Source: DAOTYX01 sp034434635
Lineage (GTDB): Bacteria > Chloroflexota > Anaerolineae > B4-G1 > DUEL01
NCBI GenBank assembly: GCA_034434635.1
Contig: DAOTYX010000100.1
Location: 1 to 12,317, forward strand
Direction: 5' to 3'
DNA length: 12,317 bases
A program made the translations under genes and the position numbers. The notes beneath the pieces were generated by a model. The model was not told the origin of the DNA. It made no database searches and saw only the letters and a program-made list of their open reading frames with translations. Position 1 is the stretch's first letter; each line of letters starts with the position of its first letter. This document shows positions 6,169-12,317 of this stretch, in pieces.

Positions 6169-7106
6169 TGCGACCGCTCCTTGATGAAAGCCAGCGCCTG
6201 CGTCAGCGTGGGCTGACCGGCGGTGCCGCCGAAGGCGGTGGTGCTGAGCGCGCCGCAGGCGTTGGCGAAGCGCAACGCCTGCAGCAGCGGCAACCCCTGG
6301 ACCACGTGGGCGTGGATGAAGCCGGCGTCGAAGGAATCGCCCGCCCCGGTGGTGTCCACCACATTCACGCTGAAGCCGGGGCTGTGGATGATCTGGCCCT
6401 CGGTGAGGGACATGGCCCCCTCCGGCCCGCACTTGACCACCACCAGCCGCGCCCGCTCGCTCAGGGCTTGGAGAGCCTCTGCGGGGGTGGCGCGGCGGGC
6501 GATGGCGCAGGCCTCCTCCTGATTGGGCAGGAAGATGTCCACCTGCTCCAGCAAGGTCAGCAGGGCTTCCCCTCCCCACCTGCCGGCGGGGTCGTGGCCC
6601 GTATCCAGCGAGACGGTCAGCCCGAGGCGGTGCGCCTGACGGAACAGGTCGGGCAGGCCTGGCTGGAGCCGCTCCTGCAGGAAGTAGGAACCGACGTGCA
6701 GGTGATGGTAGCGGCGCAGGATGGTCAGGTTGACGTCCTCCAGGCTGAGGTGCGGGATACAGCCCAGGTAGGTGATCAGCGCGCGGTCGTCGGGGAAGGT
6801 CAGCGAGATGGTGACGCCGGTGCGCACCACGTCGTCCCGCTGCACGTGCTCCACCCCCACCTGCCGCTGACGCAGTTGATCCACCACGAAATCGCCGTAG
6901 CCATCTGCTCCCACCTTGCCCAGGAAGTCCACCCTGGCGCCGAGGCGGGCCAATCCGGCGGCGCAGATCGCCGACGAACTGCCCAGCACCACCTGCAGGC
7001 CGGCGGCCAGCACCTCCTGGCCCAGAGCCGGGAAGGCGCCCAGGCCGCTGACGATAATGTCCACGTTCAACTCGCCGATGACGAGGATCCTTTTTTCTAC
7101 TGGCAC
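6165..7106 (-). CDS. PfkB-family carbohydrate kinase
   Basis: 313 residues, ribokinase fold. Starts with IGELNVDIIV (N-terminal PfkB signature region), GSSSAICAAGLARLGARVDF (the first PfkB motif, here with SSSA in place of the usual GGNxA), NQEE at 195-198 (Mg-binding NxxE), VVVKCGPEGA (222-231) and DTTGAGDSFDAGF (251-263) with D257 as the catalytic base. Transfers phosphate from ATP to a sugar or sugar phosphate. Next to a LacD/YihT-type aldolase it is a candidate tagatose-6-phosphate kinase or, less likely, sulfofructose kinase; PfkB members cannot be told apart by sight. It starts with GTG at 7106 (AGGAGAGG just upstream, 28 bases after the aldolase stop) and its stop overlaps the amidohydrolase start. 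Confidence 0.93.
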   Translation of the reverse strand: MPVEKRILVIGELNVDIIVSGLGAFPALGQEVLAAGLQVVLGSSSAICAAGLARLGARVDFLGKVGADGYGDFVVDQLRQRQVGVEHVQRDDVVRTGVTISLTFPDDRALITYLGCIPHLSLEDVNLTILRRYHHLHVGSYFLQERLQPGLPDLFRQAHRLGLTVSLDTGHDPAGRWGGEALLTLLEQVDIFLPNQEEACAIARRATPAEALQALSERARLVVVKCGPEGAMSLTEGQIIHSPGFSVNVVDTTGAGDSFDAGFIHAHVVQGLPLLQALRFANACGALSTTAFGGTAGQPTLTQALAFIKERSQ

Positions 7107-7134
7107 GGACCTCTCCTCTTTCCGTCGGGCGCGG

Positions 7135-8094
7135 TCAGGAGACCGCGCCCAACGCCGTCCACGGGCGGGCCAGCGCCCGGCACAGGGCGGTGACGCGGGC
7201 CATCCGTTCGCGCGCGACGGTGCGCAGGAAAGTGCTGCGCTGCGCCCCCGACCGTTCGGTGGCCTCCTGCCAGACCGCCCGGCCCACGGCGACGCCGCTG
7301 GCCCCGGCGCGCGCCGCCACGGCCACCTGACGCAGGAACCCTTCGAAGTCCGTCCCGCCGCTGAGCAGCACCCACGGCACGCGCGAGGCCGCCGTCAGTT
7401 CGCGGCAGGCGACCAGCCAGGCCCCTTCGTCGGGCTCGTCGGCGACATCCAGGGGGAACTCCGCCTTGAGCATATCCACGCCAGGGATGGCGGTCAGGCG
7501 TCGGGCGGTCTCCACCACCACGTAGCGACGCTCCGTCGGAGCCAGGCGCGGCTGTTCCGGGTGCAGCGAGTAGGAGAGCGGCTCCAGGAAGAGAGGGAGA
7601 TCGGCCTCGCGGCAGGCCTCAGCCACCTGCCGCACCAGCGCCTCGGCCTGCGGCGCGGTTGGCGCGTCGGGGTGGTAGTAGACCAGCAGTTTGACGGCGC
7701 TGGCCCCGATGCGCCGGGCGCGCGCCGGGTCCCATCCCGGCAGGAGCAGGCTCTGGCGGGCGACAGGGTCGCCGCCGTAGCCGGTGCGCTCCAGCGCCAC
7801 CACCAGGCCGGTCGCGCCGGGGAGCACGCCGGAGGAGATGGCCTGCTCTGCGCCGTACTCCGGGTCGAGCAGCACGGCGGAGGCGACCGTCGCCAGGGCG
7901 GCGACGGCCTGTCGCTTGAACGCCACCAGCGCCCGGTCGGGAACCGCCGCGGGGTCCTGTGGGTTCAGCGCCCGCCGCAGGTTCTGGCGGTGGTCGAGCG
8001 CCAGGATGGAGAAGACCCCTTCCGGCGTGGCGCACTGCTGCAGGCCGCGCCGCTTGCCCACGCTGATCCGTCGGTATGAAGGTCGTGCGCTCAT
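7135..8094 (-). CDS. Class I aldolase of the LacD/YihT family
   Basis: 319 residues. GVFSILALDHRQNLRRAL, SAVLLDPEYG, GASAVKLLVYYHPD (K135), LFLEPLSYS (E171), GVDMLKAEFPLD (K210, the expected Schiff-base lysine) and GASGVAVGRAVWQ align by eye with tagatose-1,6-bisphosphate aldolase (LacD) and with sulfofructose-1-phosphate aldolase (YihT). The expected reaction is cleavage of a ketose bisphosphate to dihydroxyacetone phosphate and an aldehyde phosphate. The start is uncertain: ATG at 8094 (weak GGGGA upstream), ATG at 8100 or TTG at 8115, which would overlap the previous stop; I use 8094. With the PfkB kinase just downstream it makes a kinase-aldolase pair. Which sugar is used cannot be decided from the sequence. 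Confidence 0.9.
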   Translation of the reverse strand: MSARPSYRRISVGKRRGLQQCATPEGVFSILALDHRQNLRRALNPQDPAAVPDRALVAFKRQAVAALATVASAVLLDPEYGAEQAISSGVLPGATGLVVALERTGYGGDPVARQSLLLPGWDPARARRIGASAVKLLVYYHPDAPTAPQAEALVRQVAEACREADLPLFLEPLSYSLHPEQPRLAPTERRYVVVETARRLTAIPGVDMLKAEFPLDVADEPDEGAWLVACRELTAASRVPWVLLSGGTDFEGFLRQVAVAARAGASGVAVGRAVWQEATERSGAQRSTFLRTVARERMARVTALCRALARPWTALGAVS

Positions 8095-8111
8095 GGCCAT
8101 CCCCAATAGGC

Positions 8112-9011
8112 TCAATCCGGCTCGTGTCCCTCGTTGATGATGAGCAGGCCCAGCGAGCGCACCGTCACGAAGGGGACGTAGCCGCGCGCCTGGGCGCGGG
8201 CGTAGGCGTCGTCAATCTGCGAGGGGACGCGGGTGTACTCGATGGTCAGCACCAGCCTCCCCGCCGCCACCCACTGGTCGAGGATCGCCTCGCGCTCGGC
8301 CACCCAGTCGGGCGGTGAGGGCTCGTGGTCGCGCGGGTAGCCGTAGTAGAGCGGCTCCGCCCCCACGCCGGTGACCGTCTCCATGTAGTCGGGGAAACGG
8401 GGACCCAGTTCGATGCCGTTCTGGGGGAAGACGCCGAAGCCGGGATGGCGCTGGCGGGCATATCGGGCGATGGCGATGACGAAGTCGGCCATCTCCCGCG
8501 CCGCCGTCTCCCGCCCCTGCTCCTCATAGTACTGGTAGGCGTCCACCCGATCCAGGTAGACGCCGTCGAAGCCCAGCGCCAGGACGCGGTCGAGGTACGC
8601 CGACGGCGAGCCGTAGATGATGGCCTGCCAGTCAGGGTCCCAATACCGCACCCACCGGTCGCCTGTCCAGACCGGGTCGTGCGCGTCCAGCCAGGCGGGG
8701 GGATTGTCGTACCATTCCCGCTGCCAGTAATACTCGAACGTCGCCGCCTGGCCGATGCTCATATAGCAGAGCACCAGTTTATCCCCGCCGGGGCTGTGGC
8801 GCAGCCGTTCGATCACCTCTCGATGGCCGCCAGCCGTGCCGAGCGGCACCACGACCAGGTCGTAGGCGGTCTCGCCGATGCGCTCGGGGTCGGCGTACTG
8901 CAGTTGGTAGAGAAAGTCATCTACCGCCAGCCAGTCGGGGGTGGGGGCAGTGGGACGGCAGGCGACCAGCAGCACGGACAGCAGCAGGAGGGGCGCCACC
9001 CAGCGGCTCAT
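8112..9011 (-). CDS. GH114-type glycoside hydrolase lipoprotein (endo alpha-1,4-polygalactosaminidase family, TM1410-like)
   Basis: 299 residues. A lipoprotein signal peptide ends in LLVAC (C18), so the enzyme is exported and anchored outside the membrane. The barrel shows LVLCYMSIGQAATFEYY (79-95), GFDGVYLDRVDAYQYY (148-162), FPQNGIELG (195-203), GAEPLYYG (217-224) and LTIEYTR (255-261), the motifs of the MJ1477/TM1410 and GH114 families. The likely acids are D154 or D157 and E219, by position only. The founding activity is cleavage of alpha-1,4-galactosamine polymers. GGAGGTGTGAG precedes the ATG at 9011, one base after the GH4 stop. With GH4 and a tagatose-type kinase/aldolase pair, a galactosamine- or galactose-containing glycan substrate is plausible. 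Confidence 0.88.
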   Translation of the reverse strand: MSRWVAPLLLLSVLLVACRPTAPTPDWLAVDDFLYQLQYADPERIGETAYDLVVVPLGTAGGHREVIERLRHSPGGDKLVLCYMSIGQAATFEYYWQREWYDNPPAWLDAHDPVWTGDRWVRYWDPDWQAIIYGSPSAYLDRVLALGFDGVYLDRVDAYQYYEEQGRETAAREMADFVIAIARYARQRHPGFGVFPQNGIELGPRFPDYMETVTGVGAEPLYYGYPRDHEPSPPDWVAEREAILDQWVAAGRLVLTIEYTRVPSQIDDAYARAQARGYVPFVTVRSLGLLIINEGHEPD

Positions 9012-9012
9012 C

Positions 9013-10338
9013 TCACACCTCCAGGTGCCGGAACTGTGGCAGGTGGTCGCGGTTCTGGCGGAACATCTCGTTGACCATCTGGCGGATTTCGGCCAGAGAG
9101 AGCACCGCTGCCGTCAGCGGGTCGTGGGCGATGGCCTGGAAGGTCAACACGGGATCGCCGGTCAGCGCCGCCTCGACGGCCATCTCCTCGATGGTGGCGT
9201 TGAGGTGGGTCAGGGCGGCGCACTGCGGCGGCAGCGGGCCGACATAGACCGGATGGAGGCCGCCGCGATCTGCGTAGACCGGCACCTCGACGCAGGCGCC
9301 GGGCGGCAGGTTGGGGATCAGTCCGGTGTTCGGGACGTTGCCGTTGAAGCGAAACGGCTCTCCACCCTTGAGGGCGTTGATGATGTACGCCGCGTACTCC
9401 TCCCCTCGACCCAGGTTGATCGGGCGCTCGCTTTCGAACCAGCGGCGGGCCTCGTCCCGCCAGGTGTGCTCGGTCCGCTGGTACTCTTTCAGGATGTAGG
9501 CATACTCGCCCGGGTTCCAGCCGGTGCCGTGGGTGCAGTACTTCTCGATCAGGTCAGGCCGCTTGCGGAACCAGGGGTTGTACTCGGAGTTGTGGCCGCT
9601 GGACTCAGTGACATAGTAGCCCAGGGCCAGGAACATCTCGTTGCGGACGATCTCCTGCTGGTAGATCTCCGGTCGCTGCACCGCCTGGCGGATGAGGGGA
9701 TAGGCGTCCTGGCCGTTCCACTCGAACTTGAGATACCAGGCCTGATGGTTGATGCCGGCGCAGGTGTAGGTGATCTCCGGGAACGGTGCGCCGATCCAGC
9801 CGGCCAGCATCATGGCCGTGCCCTGGACGCTGTGGCACAGGCCGGTCAGGCGGATGAACGACTCCCGCTGCATCGCCCGGCAGAGCATGGCCATCGGGTT
9901 GGTGTAGTTGAGCAGGGTTGCCGTCGGGCAGTAGCGCTCCATGTCCCTGACGATGTCCAGCATCACCGGGATGGTGCGCAGGGCGCGGAAGATGCCGGCG
10001 GGACCGCGCGTGTCGCCGATGTTGATGTCCACCCCGTACTTCTTGGGGATCTCGATGTCGTGCCGCCAGACCTGGGTGCCGCCGACCAGGATGGTACAGA
10101 GCACGGCGTCGGCGCCGCGCAGTGCTTCTGCCCGGTCCATCGTCGCCTCGACGCGGGCGGGGTAGCCGCCCATGTCCACGATGCGTTGCACCGAGCGGCG
10201 GGCGAAGTCGAGCCGTTCGGCGTCAATGTCCATCAGCGCCAGCGTCGCATCCTCCAACAGCGGGAAAGTGAGGATGTCCCGCGCCAGGTTGCGGGTGAAC
10301 TCCAGGCTTCCCGCTCCGATAAAGGCGATTTTCGTCAT
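9013..10338 (-). CDS. melA: GH4 alpha-galactosidase (NAD- and Mn-dependent)
   Basis: 441 residues, close to the 450 of E. coli MelA. IAFIGAGSLEFTRNLARDIL (4-23) is the NAD-binding start, GDTRGPAGIFRALR (108-121) is a GH4 signature, NYTNPMAM (144-151) contacts NAD/substrate, GLCHSVQGT has C168/H169 (metal ligands) and GINHQAWYL has N197/H198. The CHSV motif is that of alpha-galactosidases; phospho-glucosidases have CN[IV]P instead. The reaction is hydrolysis of terminal alpha-galactosides by an oxidation-elimination mechanism in the cytoplasm. The ATG at 10338 has GGAGAG upstream; the frame extends further to 10413 but without a ribosome site and into the repeat element. It is likely to act on the transported oligosaccharide. 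Alpha-glucosidase activity is the main alternative. Confidence 0.92.
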   Translation of the reverse strand: MTKIAFIGAGSLEFTRNLARDILTFPLLEDATLALMDIDAERLDFARRSVQRIVDMGGYPARVEATMDRAEALRGADAVLCTILVGGTQVWRHDIEIPKKYGVDINIGDTRGPAGIFRALRTIPVMLDIVRDMERYCPTATLLNYTNPMAMLCRAMQRESFIRLTGLCHSVQGTAMMLAGWIGAPFPEITYTCAGINHQAWYLKFEWNGQDAYPLIRQAVQRPEIYQQEIVRNEMFLALGYYVTESSGHNSEYNPWFRKRPDLIEKYCTHGTGWNPGEYAYILKEYQRTEHTWRDEARRWFESERPINLGRGEEYAAYIINALKGGEPFRFNGNVPNTGLIPNLPPGACVEVPVYADRGGLHPVYVGPLPPQCAALTHLNATIEEMAVEAALTGDPVLTFQAIAHDPLTAAVLSLAEIRQMVNEMFRQNRDHLPQFRHLEV

Positions 10339-10385
10339 ATTCTCTCCGTCGCGTGTTGACTCAGCGGCTCCCGGCGGGCAGCATA

Positions 10386-10677
10386 TTTGCAGTTTAGCAG
10401 GCAAACCCGGCAATAGCCTTTGCCTGGGGGGACCCCCTCATCCCCCTGCCCCCTTCTCCCCCGCCAGCGGGGGAGAAGGGGGAAAGGTGTGGGGGTTTGG
10501 GGCGGGCGGCGAAGCCGCCCGCCCCAAACCCCCAGTTCCCCCTCCCCTCTCCCGCCGCCGCAGGCGAGCGGGAGAGGGGAGGGGGCAGGGGGTGGGGTGA
10601 GGGAGTCTCCCAGAAAGGACGCCGGCCTTTGGCGGAAAGCCAGCCACTATTGCCGGAGCAATTTGTCAAACTGCAAG
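10386..10677. mobile_element. Fold-back (MITE-like) element with about 30-bp terminal inverted repeats and three nested hairpins
   Basis: It fills most of the 10339-10732 gap. The ends are inverted: left 10386-10416 holds TTGCAGTTT...CCGGCAATAG, right 10647-10677 holds CTATTGCCGG...AAACTGCAA; about 19 of 31 positions match, with the outer 9 and inner 10 conserved. Inside are imperfect inverted arms (about 10417-10448 against 10586-10640, with CCCCCTGCCCCC-like sequence) and three strong hairpins: 10449-10482 (16-bp stem), 10490-10534 (perfect 21-bp stem, loop GAA) and 10538-10585 (18-bp stem). No transposase or other gene lies inside. It probably weakens or modulates transcription between the permease and GH4 genes. 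No T-tract follows the hairpins. No target duplication could be confirmed. Confidence 0.75.
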
Positions 10678-10732
10678 AAAGCCGCTCTACGGTGATTCAG
10701 ATAGGCCCCTGGTCTGCCTCTTCGAAGATTGC

Positions 10733-11593
10733 TTACTTGAAGCCGGTCATCGTGACGCCGCGCACGATCCAGCGCTGGAAGAAGAAGTAGACGAAGAGGA
10801 TGGGCACCACCACGAGCACCGCTGCGGCCATGGTGATGTGCGGGCGGGTGGTGTGCTGGGACTGGTACCAGGTGAGGATGATCGGCAGGGTGCGGCGTTC
10901 CACGCGGGTGATGACCACCATCGGCCACAGGTAGGCGTTCCAGCTGCCCATGAACTCGAGCGTGCCCAGCGTCGCCAGCGCCGGGCCCAGTTGCGGCAGC
11001 ACCACGCGCAGGAAGATCTGCCACTCGGACGCGCCGTCAATGCGCGCCGCGTCCAGCAGTTCGTTGGGCAGGGTCTCGATGAACTGCCGCATCATGAACA
11101 GCCCGAAGGCGTTGATGAAACTGGGCAGCACCAGCCCCCAGAGCGTGTTGACCAGATGCAGCCGCACCAGGATCAGGTAGCCGGGGATCATGGTCATCTG
11201 CGAGGGGATCATCATGGACAGCAGGAAGAAGCCGAAGAAGGGCCGCTTGCCACGGAACTCGTACTTGGCGAAGAGAAAGCCCAGCAGCGCGCTGGTGAAC
11301 AACTGACTGACTACATTGCCGACCGCGACGAAAAGGCTGTTGCCGTAGAAGCGCAGCAGCGGCAGGCGGGGGTCCTGCAGGATGGTGCGGTAGTTGTCCA
11401 GCGTGGGTTGCTGGGGGAAGAAGGTAGGCGGGACGCGGGTGATCTCGGTGGCGGTCTTCAGCGAGGAGAAGATCATCCACAGGAACGGCGTCAGCGTGAC
11501 CGAGAGCCCCAGCAGCAACACGAAGTAGGCCAGGAAGCGGCTCAGATGACGCGGCGAGAAAAACAGCGGCGGGCTATGATGCGGGGTCGTCAT
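10733..11593 (-). CDS. Carbohydrate ABC transporter permease, MalG type
   Basis: 286 residues. Inner-membrane subunit of a CUT1-type sugar importer. Six hydrophobic segments are visible at about 20-42, 85-108, 118-141, 150-170, 205-230 and 254-275. The EAA loop ELLDAARIDGASEWQIFLRV (178-197) contacts the ATPase; the MalG-type ending RWIVRGVTMTGFK is present. N-terminal TPFLWMIFSSLKT is typical. The ATG at 11593 is one base after the previous stop with GGGAG 7 bases ahead. It ends with TAA at 10733. It pairs with the permease at 11595-12317. The binding protein and upstream genes lie to the right of the window; the ATPase may be elsewhere in the genome. Confidence 0.93.
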   Translation of the reverse strand: MTTPHHSPPLFFSPRHLSRFLAYFVLLLGLSVTLTPFLWMIFSSLKTATEITRVPPTFFPQQPTLDNYRTILQDPRLPLLRFYGNSLFVAVGNVVSQLFTSALLGFLFAKYEFRGKRPFFGFFLLSMMIPSQMTMIPGYLILVRLHLVNTLWGLVLPSFINAFGLFMMRQFIETLPNELLDAARIDGASEWQIFLRVVLPQLGPALATLGTLEFMGSWNAYLWPMVVITRVERRTLPIILTWYQSQHTTRPHITMAAAVLVVVPILFVYFFFQRWIVRGVTMTGFK

Positions 11594-11594
11594 G

Positions 11595-12317
11595 TCAGTA
11601 CTCCCACTCGGTGCGCAACAGGCGCATCTGTATCAGGGTCACCGCCATCACGACCATGACCAGCACCAGCGAGGTGGCGGCGGCCCAGCCCATGTTCTGG
11701 TAGCGGAAGGCGTTCTCGTAGATGTCAAGCACCAACAGCCGCGTCTGGTGATTCGGCGCGCCGTTGGTCATCACCTGGATGATGTCGAAAACGGAGAAGG
11801 AAGAGAGCATCGTCATCACGCAGACGAAGAGCAGCGTCGGCCGCAGCAGCGGGATGGTCACGCGGGTGAAGACCTGCCAGGCATTGGCCCCGTCAATCAT
11901 CGCCGCCTCCTTGAACTCCTTGGGGATGCCCTGCAGGGCAGCGATGAAGATGACCAGGTTGTAGCCGTAGTCCTGCCACAGATAGGCGGCGATGACGGCC
12001 CACATGGCCACGGAGACCCCCAGAAAGGTGGCGCGAGGGTCCGACAGCCAGGCCACCGGCGTGCCGCCCAGGCCGCGGATGATGGCGTTCAGCAGGCCCT
12101 GCTGCGGGTGGTAGAGGTAGCCCCACATGAGCGCCACACCCACTGATGAGGTGACCACCGGCAGGAAGTAGATGGCACGGAAAAGGGCCTTGATCTGGTC
12201 GTGCACCGACTCGATCAGCGCGGCCAGGGGCAGGGTGATGGCCAGGTTGAGCGGCAGCACAGCGAAGGCGAAGATGAGCGTGTTCTTCAGGCTGACGCGG
12301 AAGAGTTGCGCCTCCAT
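11595..12317 (-). CDS. Carbohydrate ABC transporter permease, MalF type (5' end outside the window)
   Basis: 240 residues visible, ending with TGA at 11595. The in-frame ATG at 12317 is at the window edge and most likely internal, since family members have about 290 residues and the first membrane segment is missing. The segment SLKNTLIFAFAVLPLNLA is the usual start of the binding-protein-dependent transport domain, and the EAA loop EFKEAAMIDGANAWQVFTRV is at 134-153. Membrane segments lie at about 13-36, 50-69, 98-125, 160-180 and 208-230. It precedes the MalG-type subunit by one base and would form the channel heterodimer with it. Confidence 0.9.
   Translation of the reverse strand: MEAQLFRVSLKNTLIFAFAVLPLNLAITLPLAALIESVHDQIKALFRAIYFLPVVTSSVGVALMWGYLYHPQQGLLNAIIRGLGGTPVAWLSDPRATFLGVSVAMWAVIAAYLWQDYGYNLVIFIAALQGIPKEFKEAAMIDGANAWQVFTRVTIPLLRPTLLFVCVMTMLSSFSVFDIIQVMTNGAPNHQTRLLVLDIYENAFRYQNMGWAAATSLVLVMVVMAVTLIQMRLLRTEWEY

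Noticed and set aside
5922..7193. A 423-codon plus-strand frame over the kinase
   Set aside because: Antisense to a PfkB gene with all its motifs; no recognisable domain.
8941..10359. A 472-codon open frame on the plus strand
   Set aside because: Antisense to the GH4 gene, whose catalytic motifs are complete; composition of the plus-strand product is not protein-like.
10449..10585. Intrinsic terminator at the three hairpins
   Set aside because: The stems are strong but no T-run follows on either strand, so I list them as part of a repeat element only.

Overview
GC-rich bacterial DNA, most likely from a member of Chloroflexota (Anaerolineae-like). This taxon is an inference from the style of the genes, not a database result: GC-rich codons, ABC sugar permeases with a GH4/GH114 gene set, a REP-associated transposase, abundant hairpin repeats and MazE/Phd/AbiE-type toxin-antitoxin debris. 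Every gene that looks intact is on the minus strand, so the window reads right to left.

Right part (12317 to 4877): one co-directional sugar-use operon. In transcription order it holds two ABC-transporter permeases (the first cut by the window edge), a ~290-bp fold-back element, a GH4 alpha-galactosidase (CHSV motif), a GH114-type lipoprotein glycosidase, a class I LacD/YihT-type aldolase, a PfkB-family sugar kinase, an amidohydrolase-2 family protein and a YjbQ (UPF0047) protein. Neighbouring genes overlap by 4 bp or sit 1 to 28 bp apart, except where the fold-back element sits. A reasonable model is uptake of a galactose- or galactosamine-containing oligosaccharide, trimming by GH114 and GH4, then kinase plus aldolase cleavage to trioses (tagatose-phosphate type route; a sulfosugar route is a weaker alternative). 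The place of the amidohydrolase and YjbQ in this route is not known.

Left part (about 544 to 4876): a patchwork of small mobile, toxin-antitoxin and broken genes. From right to left: a frameshifted beta-helix/choice-of-anchor fragment on the plus strand, a 45-codon TPR fragment, an intact REP-associated tyrosine transposase with a perfect 22-bp hairpin inside its coding region, a C-terminal scrap of a second such transposase, an intact Phd/PIN toxin-antitoxin pair with a clear promoter and operator, a remnant that looks like an AbiEi start joined to a different tail, a 473-aa protein combining a helix-turn-helix, a pRiA4b ORF-3-like domain and a ZZ-like zinc finger, an inverted-repeat region, and a Phd/YefM antitoxin cut after 34 codons by a repeat. 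The repeat 12-mer at that cut also sits at the broken end of the TPR fragment 4 kb away.

Left edge (543 to 1): the N-terminal 181 residues of a SNF2-type DEAD/DEAH helicase of the kind found in DISARM-like and other restriction-linked loci; the rest lies outside the window.
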